From Acidobacteriaceae bacterium (GTDB lineage: Bacteria > Acidobacteriota > Terriglobia > Terriglobales > Acidobacteriaceae): a stretch of 64,000 nucleotides of DNA. The stretch is taken from assembly GCA_027449965.1 (NCBI GenBank), contig DAIDKP010000024.1:62001-126000 (forward strand), in the 5' to 3' direction. Numbering within the stretch: position 1 is the first letter of the stretch; each line of letters begins with the position of its first letter. Of the stretch, positions 52,205-60,707 are shown piece after piece. A program made the translations under genes and the position numbers. Under the pieces are notes generated by a model. That model did no database searches. It saw nothing but the letters and a program-made list of their open reading frames with translations, and was not told where the DNA came from.

Positions 52205-52553
52205 TGGTGGAGGCGGCGGGAGTTGAACCCGCGTCCGAAATCAATGTTAGCCGAGAGACTCCATGCGTAGTCTATTCAGAAAATTCGCTCTCGCTGCTCA
52301 GAACAGACAAGAAACTGCGAAAACTAGTCCGATGATCTTGCTGGAGCCACACGGACCGAGCGGCGACAGCCAGCCTGCTGTGCGACGTCCGCTCCTGGCC
52401 CACAGGCGAAGCCAGGGAAGACGGCTGCTTAGTTAATTAAGCAGCAAGTGCCAGATTGTTGTTGGCAATTGTTGTTTTGTAAGCGATTGCGGGTGCCCAC
52501 ACCCCGGCATGCCTCTCTGCCACTACCGATCCCGTCGAAACCGTGACGCCCCC
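52205..52553 (-). ncRNA. ssrA: Transfer-messenger RNA (tmRNA)
   Basis: About 349 bases on the minus strand. The 5' end GGGGGCG pairs with CGCCTCC before the encoded ACCA, forming the tRNA-like acceptor; the T-arm is CGGGTTCAACTCCCG. The tag reading frame lies at 52437-52466 and encodes ANNNLALAA, then TAA with further stops close behind. The typical 5' GGTTTCGACGGG element is present. tmRNA with SmpB rescues stalled ribosomes and tags the nascent chain for proteolysis. Confidence 0.95.
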
Positions 52554-52654
52554 ATTGGCTGCATCGCGAACCCGATCTGGTCAGGTACAGCAGTTTGATT
52601 GTAACCGCAGCGTAGCTCCCGAACCTAATCGCATCGCTGCACGTCAGCGAATCG

Positions 52655-53107
52655 CTACTCGTTTTCAAGCACCACGGACTGGAATGCTCCATGCTCGATC
52701 GCCGCACGAATCTGAGCAGGCGTTTTGCCGAGCTTCGTCTGCTCGTAAGCATATGCGCCTTCTTTGGCACAGGTCGAGCATTCCGAGCCGTGCAGGCCTT
52801 CAAAGCAGCTTCGCAGGCTCGTGTGGCCAAGTTCGCGGTCACAGCGGCAGTAACAGGGCAGTTGATAGAGGACGCTGGAAACTTTCGCGGCCTTCTGATA
52901 GACATGCACCTGCCAGGAGTAGCGGAAGTTCGGTCCAGTGAGCTGATTGCCGCTGAGGATGGGAGGCAGACTGCTGATCTTCAGCGGCGCAGACGGATGA
53001 TACGCCGGCACGTCATACGACGGGTTCATCCATTGCGCATAGCTGGCGGCGGTGGCAACGGAAAGCAGGATCGCAACAGCCCAACGGAAAGAACGGAAAC
53101 GCTTCAC
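52655..53107 (-). CDS. Exported PCYCGC-motif protein
   Basis: A 150-residue protein: GTG start at 53107 with AGGAGGG seven bases upstream, signal peptide (WAVAILLSVATAASYAQ), then the PCYCGC-family block LPCYCRCDRELGHTSL, HGSECSTCAKEGAYAYE and LGKTPAQIRAAIEHG. Conserved Cys and His spacing suggests metal or haem binding at the envelope; the biochemical function is unknown. Single gene upstream of tmRNA on the same strand (101-base gap). Confidence 0.85.
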   Translation of the reverse strand: MKRFRSFRWAVAILLSVATAASYAQWMNPSYDVPAYHPSAPLKISSLPPILSGNQLTGPNFRYSWQVHVYQKAAKVSSVLYQLPCYCRCDRELGHTSLRSCFEGLHGSECSTCAKEGAYAYEQTKLGKTPAQIRAAIEHGAFQSVVLENE

Positions 53108-53199
53108 GGAGAACCCTCCTGAAAGGAGATCGATACTACTGATACTAGCTCTGCCTCATCCATGCGTCCAGAGGGGGATGCACGATCCGTGCGTGGCGC

Positions 53200-53306
53200 A
53201 AAAAAGACGGCACGAACGATAGTTCGTGCCGGGAGGCCAGTGACGCAACTACTTCTTGTGCGATGGAGTCGGGAGACTCAGTACCGAGACCACCACAACA
53301 ACTACA
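53200..53306 (-). ncRNA. Candidate small RNA with promoter and terminator
   Basis: On the minus strand a promoter-like pair TTGGTA (53335-53340) and TATATT (53313-53318) with 16-base spacing points to a start near 53306. About 75 bases later comes a perfect 9-bp hairpin (GGCACGAAC/GTTCGTGCC, GATA-type loop, 53209-53230), then GTCTTTTTT, a textbook intrinsic terminator. No protein-coding gene ends there. The predicted RNA of about 105 bases has C-rich single-stranded motifs (CTCCCG, GACTCC, GCCTCCCGG) that could pair with ribosome-binding sites. Existence and size are inferred. Confidence 0.45.
53203..53230 (-). terminator. Intrinsic terminator, minus strand
   Basis: Perfect 9-bp stem with a 4-base loop followed by a run of six T on the minus strand. 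It has no coding gene within 560 bases upstream; see the candidate small RNA. Confidence 0.8.
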
Positions 53307-53340
53307 GCTTACAATATATTTTTCAAAAAACAAATACCAA

Positions 53341-53792
53341 AATCGAAATAAATGGAAGATTTTTTCTTCCGACCGAAGATGTCAGGAAGTGGATATCCTC
53401 GACAGATTGCCCTATGCAGAGAGCAGGAGCGAGAGCTGGACAAAATCACAATTATTCTGTAAGTAGTTTATTTTTATTATATTAGTAGACGGACTCCTCA
53501 AAACAAACTCGATATAAATATGCAGAAAATAGCCATTATGGAGAACTGGAAATCGCGACTTACTCATCACAAGATTTAGCTCTGCCTCACAGAAAAAATC
53601 TACAATCGTTCATACTTTCCGGATAAATATGTATTTCCGTATAAGGCTAAACCTGCATCGCGAGGGGATCCGCCGGAACCTTTCGGCTCCGGCATCGGAT
53701 CACGAGACTCCATTGGGCTGAGGTTGAGGATTTCCCTATTCATTCACGCAACGGCTCGCAGACAGCGCGGCCTACACTTGGGAATGCGTCGA
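53341..53792. other. AT-rich intergenic stretch
   Basis: No gene supported. The left part is strongly AT-rich and unlike the flanking genes. At 53667-53701 a long imperfect hairpin (GATCCG-CCGGA ... TCCGG-CGGATC) lies about 90 bases downstream of the phhB stop; without a T-tract it is more likely a 3'-end stabilising or repeat-type structure than a terminator. A 36-codon frame from 53352 lacks a ribosome-binding site and is not called. Confidence 0.4.
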
Positions 53793-54074
53793 TCAAAGGG
53801 CGATCTGATCGATGGTCTGGGCCAGCTGGATGTCGCGCGCGGTGACACCGCCGGAGTCATGACTGTAGATGCGCAGAAGCACACGGTTGTAGCGAATGTC
53901 GATGTCGGGATGGTGTCCCTGACTCTCGGCGGCTGCGGCAACATGGTTGACAAAACGCATGGCGGCAACAAAATCGACGAATGCAAAGGTTCGCTGGAGA
54001 GCCTCGGGGCGAACCTGCCAGGAGGCAAGGGACGAGGCAGCTTGGTCGAGTGCAGACGGGCTTAGCAAGGACAT
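53793..54074 (-). CDS. phhB: Pterin-4a-carbinolamine dehydratase
   Basis: A 93-residue PCD/DCoH protein, which recycles the 4a-hydroxypterin formed by aromatic amino-acid hydroxylases; it also occurs in bacteria lacking them, linked to folate or molybdopterin. Seen: FAFVDFVAAMRFVNHVAAAAE and the catalytic GHHPDIDIRYNRV, then TARDIQLAQTID. ATG at 54074 with AGGAG seven bases upstream. It starts 20 bases after the HD-GYP response regulator gene, so they probably share a transcript. Confidence 0.94.
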   Translation of the reverse strand: MSLLSPSALDQAASSLASWQVRPEALQRTFAFVDFVAAMRFVNHVAAAAESQGHHPDIDIRYNRVLLRIYSHDSGGVTARDIQLAQTIDQIAL

Positions 54075-54094
54075 GGGTTCTCTCCTGTTGCGGA

Positions 54095-55201
54095 TCAACT
54101 CCGGGTGACGACGTATTTGCTCACCTCTGCGTCAATTTCAGAAAAAAGCCGCGGCTTGCTTTCGATTTCTCGTCGGAGATCGATCCAGAGACTACTGGGA
54201 ACTTTGATGAAAACTTCGACGACGGTGGGATCGAACTGCGTTCCCGAGCAGCGAAGAATCTCCTGTCGGGCAACGTCGAAGTTGCTGGCGCGTCGATAGG
54301 GGCGGTCGCTGGTGATCGCGTCCAGGGTATCTGCGACGGCGAAGATGCGTGCGCCAAGTGGAATCTGGTCGGCGACAAGGCCACACGGATAGCCGGTGCC
54401 GTCATAATGCTCCTGATGGGAGTAGACGATCTCGGCAACTTCCTTGAGATATGGAATCTTGCGCAGCATCTCATACCCGCGCGCGCAGTGTTCGCGCATG
54501 ACGGTCTGCTCGCTGGAGTTCAACTTTCCGGGCTTGCGCAGGATGGAATCCGGAATCGCCATCTTGCCAATGTCATGCAGAAATGCGCCGCGCGCGATGA
54601 TCTTGATCTGGTCGGCATCGACGTTCATGGCGCGCGCAAGGGCAATGGTGAAAGCAGTGACGCGGCGTGAGTGTCCTTCCGTCTCAGAGTCCTTGAGGTC
54701 GAGTGCATTCCCGAGCGCCTCAAGTGTGATGTCATAGGAGTGCTCGATATCGGTGATGGCCTGGCGCAACTGCTTGGTTCGAGCGCGGACAATCTCTTCC
54801 AGATTTTCGCGATAGGTGCGCGTCTCATAAATCGAGCTGCGATGCTCGAGCGCGCGCGCAACGGTGCTGAGCAACTGATCGCGCTCAAACGGCTTCATCA
54901 GGTAGTCGTAAGCTCCGCGCCGCATAGACTCAATGGCCGTGCCAATATCCTGGACTGCCGTGACAAGAACCAGCGGAATCAGCTGCTGATTGGCATTCAA
55001 GCGGTTGAGCAGATCAGTACCGTATCCATCGTGCATGATCAGGTCGCTCAGGACAAGATCAAACGACTCGCGATCCAGCCACTGCATAGCCTCCGTGGTT
55101 CCCGATGCGAGGCGCACCTCGTAGTTCTGGCGTGTGAGCGTGGCCGCGATCATGAACCGCAACTGCTCTTCATCATCCACAATCAAAATCCGTGGTGGCA
55201 T
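54095..55201 (-). CDS. Response regulator with HD-GYP cyclic-di-GMP phosphodiesterase output
   Basis: A 368-residue protein. Receiver domain (residues 1-120): acidic pair in LIVDDEE, phosphoacceptor Asp in LVLSDLIM, switch Thr/Lys in VTAVQ and LMKPFERD. A coiled linker (ARTKQLRQAITDIEHSYD) leads to an HD-GYP domain: SETEGHSRRV, HDIGKMAIPD, MREHCARGYEML and the HYDGTGYP loop, all metal-ligand positions present, so hydrolase activity is expected. No partner histidine kinase is adjacent. GAGG precedes the ATG. Confidence 0.95.
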   Translation of the reverse strand: MPPRILIVDDEEQLRFMIAATLTRQNYEVRLASGTTEAMQWLDRESFDLVLSDLIMHDGYGTDLLNRLNANQQLIPLVLVTAVQDIGTAIESMRRGAYDYLMKPFERDQLLSTVARALEHRSSIYETRTYRENLEEIVRARTKQLRQAITDIEHSYDITLEALGNALDLKDSETEGHSRRVTAFTIALARAMNVDADQIKIIARGAFLHDIGKMAIPDSILRKPGKLNSSEQTVMREHCARGYEMLRKIPYLKEVAEIVYSHQEHYDGTGYPCGLVADQIPLGARIFAVADTLDAITSDRPYRRASNFDVARQEILRCSGTQFDPTVVEVFIKVPSSLWIDLRREIESKPRLFSEIDAEVSKYVVTRS

Positions 55202-55485
55202 ATCGGCCCTCTGAGTACTCTGGAGGAACTGCTACTTACTCAGTATGCTCCACTTTTGTACAAACTGGATATCGGTCGTGTCCAGTTGCCAATTCCAGCT
55301 CCTCCTCGTTGAAGCAGGAGGATTTGTTGTCATCGTTCGGGTGACCGGCCACACCGGCTTTTCTCATGCCTGGCGCTTGCATGCATGGCATGAAGTAGCA
55401 CCGCATATCTTATCGGCGGGAAAGCTGCGCAGGATGAATCGAGCCGATGAAACAGGAGTGGCCACATGGCGATTGCAGCGCTGCC

Positions 55486-56196
55486 TCAAGAAGATTTTGC
55501 GCTGCGCGCTCGCCGACTGGCGGCCCATCCTGGCTTGACGATCTGGCTGCTGCGCCCCACAGCCAGCGCATCCGGCGGCACGGATCGCGTGATGCAGGAA
55601 CCAGCGCCGATATAAGCTCCATCGCCGATCTGAACCGGAGCAACGAGCGTCGAATCGCTACCCACGAATGCGCCGGCTCCGATGGTCGTCTCGTGCTTTC
55701 GCGCGCCATCATAGTTACATGTGATCACGCCTGCGCCAATGTTCGCGCCGTCGCCAACGGAAGCGTCTCCCAGATAGCTGAGATGGCCGGCCTTGGCTCC
55801 TTTACCGAGGCGAGCTTTTTTCATCTCAACAAAGTTACCCACATGGGCTTGCTCAGAGACGTGGCTGCCCGGGCGCAGGTGCGCGAATGGGCCAACCGTT
55901 GCGTCGCTGTCAATGATGGAATCGGCAACAACACAATGGTTACGCAAGGTGACGCGATCAGCGACGATGACATTTTCAAGAATGCAGCCGGAACGCACGA
56001 GGCAGTTCGCTCCAATGCGGGTGGAACCGAGGAGTTGAACGCCCGGCTCAATGACCGTGCCCTCGCCGATGACAACCTGCGGGGAAAAGACGCTTTGTTC
56101 GGGACGAAGTAGGATCGCTCCAGCAGTTTGCAGTCGAACGATGGTGCGGTGATGCTGGTCAGAATCGCAGAGAATTTGGTGAACGGAAGAGATCAA
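55486..56196 (-). CDS. Stand-alone GlmU-type N-acetyltransferase (left-handed beta-helix)
   Basis: A 236-residue protein equal to the linker helix plus the C-terminal acetyltransferase half of GlmU, without the N-terminal uridylyltransferase. TTG start at 56196 is supported by AAGGAG seven bases upstream. Seen: hexapeptide repeats, [22 protein letters not shown] with [19 protein letters not shown] (catalytic His region), [12 protein letters not shown] and the closing [21 protein letters not shown]. GlmU's C-domain acetylates glucosamine-1-phosphate for peptidoglycan and LPS; this protein may do so with a separate uridylyltransferase, or act on another sugar. Divergent from the beta-oxidation operon. 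Confidence 0.88.
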   Translation of the reverse strand: MISSVHQILCDSDQHHRTIVRLQTAGAILLRPEQSVFSPQVVIGEGTVIEPGVQLLGSTRIGANCLVRSGCILENVIVADRVTLRNHCVVADSIIDSDATVGPFAHLRPGSHVSEQAHVGNFVEMKKARLGKGAKAGHLSYLGDASVGDGANIGAGVITCNYDGARKHETTIGAGAFVGSDSTLVAPVQIGDGAYIGAGSCITRSVPPDALAVGRSSQIVKPGWAASRRARSAKSS

Positions 56197-56395
56197 TGAA
56201 CTTCTCCTTTGATGAAACTAAGCTCCGCCTGTCGCGCGAGTCAAACCGATACCCTCCATAAATCTGACAGGGCAATCGCCGGCCTCGGCCAGCGAGACTG
56301 GGATCGGTCGTTTGACCGGGCGACTGGAATCGCCGTATTCTCCAGTGGTTCGGGCGAGGTCGCGCGCGGCTGTTTGCCGCACAGGAGATGAAGGG

Positions 56396-58849
56396 ATGGC
56401 CGATGCAAATGATCTGCAACATGTAGCCAGCCAGCCGCGGATGATTCGTCGCGCTGCCGTGCTGGGAGCGGGAACGATGGGCGCGCGCATCGCCGCGCAT
56501 CTGGCCAATGCTGGCGTTCCCTGCCTGCTGCTGGACATGTCGCAGGATGGAGCCTCGGCGAAGGAACGAAGCAGGCTGGCCATCAGCGCGAAAGAGGCAT
56601 TGCTGAAAGCACGGCCTGCGGCATTCTTCACGCCGGCAACGGCGGTGCTGGTGACGACGGGAAACTTTGACGACGACCTCGGCCAACTCAGCAAGTGCGA
56701 CTGGGTAATCGAAGCAGTGACCGAGGACATGGCGATCAAATCCGCGCTGCTGCAGCGCGTGATTCCGCATCTGGCGTCGCAGGCGCTGCTGACGACCAAC
56801 ACATCAGGGCTACCAGTAGCGAAGATTGCTGAATCCGCGGGATTGAATGCCGACGTGCGCAGACGATGGTTCGGTACGCACTTCTTTAATCCTCCGCGCT
56901 ACATGAAGCTGGTGGAAGTGATTCCGACGGCAGAGACGGATCGCACGCTGCTTGCAGGCTTCGTTGACTTTGCCGATCGGATGCTGGGCAAGCAGGTTGT
57001 GGAAGCGCACGATACACCGAACTTCATCGCCAACCGCATAGGCGTGGCAAATATGTTTTGCGCATCACGGCTGGTGCTGGAGCAGGGATTGACAGTGGAG
57101 GAAGTGGACGCGCTGACGGGCAGTGCGCTGGGGTGGCCGCGCACGGGAACGTTTCGTCTGGCGGATATGGTGGGCATCGATGTGCTGGCGCATGTGGCAT
57201 CGAATTTTCGAGAACCGGGACAAAGCGAGGCGACGCTGAAGCTGGTGCAGAGCCTGGTGGAGCGGCGCTGGCTGGGCGACAAGACAAAGCAGGGGTTTTA
57301 CAAGAAGGATCGATTGCCGGACGGAAGCGAAGAGCGCATGGCGCTGGACCTGAAGACGCTGGAATATCGCCCGCTGCAAAAGGCAAAACTGCCGTCGCTG
57401 GAGATGGCCAAAAATATCGCTGACCTGCCGGAGCGACTGCGCACGCTGCTGGCCGCAGACCCGGCAAAGGACAAGGTAGCAGCGTTTTTATGGCCGCTGC
57501 TGGCCTCGCTTTGGAACTATTCCGCCGAGCGGATTGGCGAGGTGGCCGAGAGCGGCGAGGCGATCGATCGGGCGATCTGTGCGGGATTCAACTGGCAGAT
57601 GGGCCCGTTTGCGATGTGGGACGCGATAGGAGTGAGCAAGTCGGTGGAGCGCATGAAAGCGCTTGGATTGCCGGTGAGCGCGCGCGTGGAAGCGATGCTG
57701 GCCGCAGGCGGGACAAGCTGGTACGCTGCCGATGGCAGCGGCTTCTATCAGCCCGCCAGTGGCGCGTGGGAGCCGGTGCGGAAGACGGCTGGCCATGCGA
57801 TGGCGGCGAGCTTCAGACAAGAGAAGAGAAACATTGTCCGCAGCAATCCCGGCGCGTCGCTGATCGACCTGGGCGACGGCGTAGGCTGCATTGAGCTGCA
57901 CTCGATCAAATCCGCGATTGGCGGCGATGTTGTCGGCCTGGTGACATCCGTGCTGGCAGTAAACAGTGAGGCTGTGCGAGATTTTGAGGCGTTTGTCATC
58001 ACCAGCGATGCGGAGAATTTTTCCGTTGGTGCGAACCTCATGCAGTTGCTGCTGGCGGCGCAGGAAGGCGACTGGGATGAGGTCAATCTTGCCATACAGG
58101 CCTTCCAGTCGATGACGGCGGCGATCAGGTTTTGTCCGCGCCCGGTGGTGGTTGCTCCGTATGCGATGTGCCTGGGCGGAGGCACCGAGATGGCGCTGCA
58201 CGCCGCGCTTCGACAGCCTCATGCGGAGTTGTATATGGGACTGGTGGAGGCCGGCGTGGGATTGATTCCCGGTGGCGGCGGCACCAAGGAGATGGCGCTG
58301 CGCGCGCTGGATGCCAGCATGGCCTTTGCTCCGCCAGAGCCGCGCGATCCCGCGTCGAAGTTTGCACAATCCGCTGAATATGCAGCAGCGCTGAAACGCT
58401 CTCTGGAACTGATTGCGATGGCCAAGGTCTCGACCTCGGCGGCGGAGGCACGGGAGATGGGCCTGCTGCGAGGCGAGGATCGCATGACGATGAATCGGGA
58501 ACGGCTGCTGCTGGACGCCAAAGCGCAGGCACAGTTGCTGGCTCGGATCGGATATCTTCCGCCGCAGCCGCGCGTGATGATTCCGGCTGCGGGCTTGCCG
58601 GTGCTGGCGATGCTGGAGACGGGAATTTATCTGATGGGCGAGGCGGGATTTGCCAGCGAACACGATCAGAAGGTGGCTCGCAAGGTGGCGCATGTATTGT
58701 GCGGCGGACGGGTGACGGCCGGAACGCTGATGAGCGAGCAGTCTCTGCTGGACCTGGAGCGCGAAGCGTTTCTGTCGTTGTGCGGGGAAAGAAAGACGCT
58801 GGAGCGCATTGCGCATACGCTGAAGACCGGGAAGCCGCTGCGCAACTGA
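56396..58849 (+). CDS. 3-hydroxyacyl-CoA dehydrogenase / enoyl-CoA hydratase bifunctional protein (FadN type)
   Basis: An 817-residue beta-oxidation enzyme with the dehydrogenase half first and the hydratase/crotonase half last, the FadN order rather than the FadB order. Seen: NAD-binding AAVLGAGTMGARIAAHLA, the catalytic GTHFFNPPRYMKLVEVIP, FIANRIGVANMF and GWPRTGTFRLADMVGID. From about residue 520 comes the crotonase part, with oxyanion-hole segments NFSVGANLMQ and MCLGGGTEMAL, and VEAGVGLIPGGGGTKEM. ATG at 56396 has GGAG eight bases upstream. Followed after 13 bases by an exported protein gene and then by fadA; one operon. Confidence 0.94.
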   Translation: MADANDLQHVASQPRMIRRAAVLGAGTMGARIAAHLANAGVPCLLLDMSQDGASAKERSRLAISAKEALLKARPAAFFTPATAVLVTTGNFDDDLGQLSKCDWVIEAVTEDMAIKSALLQRVIPHLASQALLTTNTSGLPVAKIAESAGLNADVRRRWFGTHFFNPPRYMKLVEVIPTAETDRTLLAGFVDFADRMLGKQVVEAHDTPNFIANRIGVANMFCASRLVLEQGLTVEEVDALTGSALGWPRTGTFRLADMVGIDVLAHVASNFREPGQSEATLKLVQSLVERRWLGDKTKQGFYKKDRLPDGSEERMALDLKTLEYRPLQKAKLPSLEMAKNIADLPERLRTLLAADPAKDKVAAFLWPLLASLWNYSAERIGEVAESGEAIDRAICAGFNWQMGPFAMWDAIGVSKSVERMKALGLPVSARVEAMLAAGGTSWYAADGSGFYQPASGAWEPVRKTAGHAMAASFRQEKRNIVRSNPGASLIDLGDGVGCIELHSIKSAIGGDVVGLVTSVLAVNSEAVRDFEAFVITSDAENFSVGANLMQLLLAAQEGDWDEVNLAIQAFQSMTAAIRFCPRPVVVAPYAMCLGGGTEMALHAALRQPHAELYMGLVEAGVGLIPGGGGTKEMALRALDASMAFAPPEPRDPASKFAQSAEYAAALKRSLELIAMAKVSTSAAEAREMGLLRGEDRMTMNRERLLLDAKAQAQLLARIGYLPPQPRVMIPAAGLPVLAMLETGIYLMGEAGFASEHDQKVARKVAHVLCGGRVTAGTLMSEQSLLDLEREAFLSLCGERKTLERIAHTLKTGKPLRN

Positions 58850-58862
58850 GGACGAAAGTGGA

Positions 58863-59480
58863 ATGAGAGTGAAGGCAATCAAGATTCGAGTCAAACGGCG
58901 CGTGATTGCCGTGCTGCTCGCTGCCGGCACGGCGAGTTGTCTTCTCGCGCAGCCAGATGTGGAAAATGTGGCGACCGGATCGATCCGCATCCATGGACAG
59001 GAGCAGTCCTACAGCTTTCGACGATTGCCGGTTTCATCGTTTCCTGACCTGCCGCCTCTTATAGCAGCAGTACTGACGGAGCGTGGCTGCATGATCCCGC
59101 AGACATGGCAGGCGCATCGCCCGGAGAACGTGGTTCACGGCAGCTTTGCTCACGCCGGATCGGAAGACTGGGCTGTGCTGTGCTCGACAAATGGCGAGAC
59201 ATCACTGCTGGTTTTTTTTGCGCAGTCGCAGACACCGCAGCGGTTGGCCGAGTGGCCGGAAGAATCGCGACTGCAACGGCATGATCCCAGCGGCGTGCTT
59301 GGCTACAACTGGGGCATTGATGCGGCCAGTCCGGAACAATTTCGTGATGCCTTTGCGGCGCAGAACCATCCACCTGCGACGCCGGATCATGACACCGTTG
59401 CCGATAGCGTGATCGACCAGAAGACGATTTATCACGCGTACCAGCAGGGCAAGTGGAAACAGTACGAAGCGGATGAATAA
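58863..59480 (+). CDS. Exported protein of unknown function within the fad operon
   Basis: A 205-residue protein with signal peptide (VIAVLLAAGTASCLLAQ). The mature part has two Cys (ERGCMIPQTW and WAVLCSTNG) and a segment SFAHAGSEDWAVLCS like lytic or sensory secreted proteins of acidobacteria; I cannot name the family. Its start is 13 bases after the fadN-type stop and its end 36 bases before fadA, so it is co-transcribed with cytosolic fatty-acid enzymes, which is odd for an exported protein. Confidence 0.75.
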   Translation: MRVKAIKIRVKRRVIAVLLAAGTASCLLAQPDVENVATGSIRIHGQEQSYSFRRLPVSSFPDLPPLIAAVLTERGCMIPQTWQAHRPENVVHGSFAHAGSEDWAVLCSTNGETSLLVFFAQSQTPQRLAEWPEESRLQRHDPSGVLGYNWGIDAASPEQFRDAFAAQNHPPATPDHDTVADSVIDQKTIYHAYQQGKWKQYEADE

Positions 59481-59516
59481 TCAGCGCGCGGGAGCGATGC
59501 GCAAGGGGGCGATGCG

Positions 59517-60707
59517 ATGGAACAGGCAGTGATTGTGAGCGCGGTGCGGACGGCTGTGGGTCGCTCGGGCAAAGGTGTCTTTGCAACCACGCGACCGGAA
59601 GACCTGGCAGCGGCGGCGGTGCATGGCGCACTGGCGCGCGTGCCCGCGCTGGAGCCGGCGATGCTGGACGATGTGGTCTTTGGCTGCGCGCTGCCGGAGG
59701 GCGAGCAGGGATGGAATATCGCGCGGTACATTGTGCTGCGCGCCGGATTGCCGGTGGAGATCAGCGCGATGACGGTGAATCGCCTGTGCGCATCCGGGTT
59801 GGAGGCGATTGCGCAGGCAGCCATGCGCGTGCAGACCGGAGCGGCGCAGGCGGTGCTGGCCGGCGGCGTGGAATCGATGAGCATGATCCCGATGAGCGGC
59901 AATAAGCCGAGTCCGAATCCATGGCTTGCGGAACACTATCCCGCCGCGCTGCTGACGATGGGACTGACGGCAGAACGAGTGGCGCGGCACTACAACGTGA
60001 GCCGCGAGGACCAGGACGCATTTGCGATGGAGAGCCATCGGCGCGCGCTGGCTGCGCAGGCTGACAATCGCTTCGCGGAGGAGATTGTTCCGGTCACGGT
60101 GGAGCGAACAACCCAGGCCCAGGCGACCCATTCAACAAAGACGAAGACGGAGCAGTGTACAGTAAGCGTCGATGAAGGCCCGCGCGCCGACACTTCGCTG
60201 GAAGCGCTGGCAAAGCTGAAACCCGCATTCCAGGCCAACGGCAGCGTGACGCCAGGCAACAGTTCGCAAACCTCCGACGGCGCTGCGGCGAACGTGGTGA
60301 TGAGTGAGGCTCGCGCCAGAGAACTGGGCTTGCAACCGCTGGCGCGCTTTGTCGGCTTCTCCACTGCTGGCTGCCTGCCGGAGGAGATGGGCGCGGGACC
60401 GATCTTTGCCATTCCGAAGGTGCTGCGGCAGTGTGGAATGAAGCTGGACCAGATTGAGCGGATCGAGTTGAATGAAGCCTTTGCAGCGCAGTCCCTGGCC
60501 GTCATTCGCGAACTGGATCTGGATCCGACGCGCGTCAACGTGAATGGCGGAGCCATTGCGCTGGGCCATCCACTGGGCTGCACCGGATCCAAGCTGACAG
60601 CAACGCTGCTGAGCGAACTGCGACGCAGCCACTCGCGCTTTGGCATGGTGACGATGTGCGTTGGTGGCGGGATGGGTGCTGCGGCTATCTTTGAGAATCT
60701 GATGTAG
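59517..60707 (+). CDS. fadA: Acetyl-CoA acyltransferase (thiolase)
   Basis: A 396-residue thiolase completing the beta-oxidation spiral. Nucleophile Cys in VNRLCASGLEAI (about residue 87), GGVESMSMIPMSG, the catalytic His in GGAIALGHPLGCTGSK, and the second Cys in MVTMCVGGGMG. Length is typical. It follows the FadN-type enzyme in the operon, the gene order known from Firmicute fadNA. The 3' end overlaps the convergent pectinase gene by 23 bases. Confidence 0.95.
   Translation: MEQAVIVSAVRTAVGRSGKGVFATTRPEDLAAAAVHGALARVPALEPAMLDDVVFGCALPEGEQGWNIARYIVLRAGLPVEISAMTVNRLCASGLEAIAQAAMRVQTGAAQAVLAGGVESMSMIPMSGNKPSPNPWLAEHYPAALLTMGLTAERVARHYNVSREDQDAFAMESHRRALAAQADNRFAEEIVPVTVERTTQAQATHSTKTKTEQCTVSVDEGPRADTSLEALAKLKPAFQANGSVTPGNSSQTSDGAAANVVMSEARARELGLQPLARFVGFSTAGCLPEEMGAGPIFAIPKVLRQCGMKLDQIERIELNEAFAAQSLAVIRELDLDPTRVNVNGGAIALGHPLGCTGSKLTATLLSELRRSHSRFGMVTMCVGGGMGAAAIFENLM

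Noticed and set aside
57488-58990. 500-codon minus-strand frame antisense to the FadN-type gene
   Set aside because: Shadow of the real gene; composition rich in Arg/His/Gln as expected for antisense reading.
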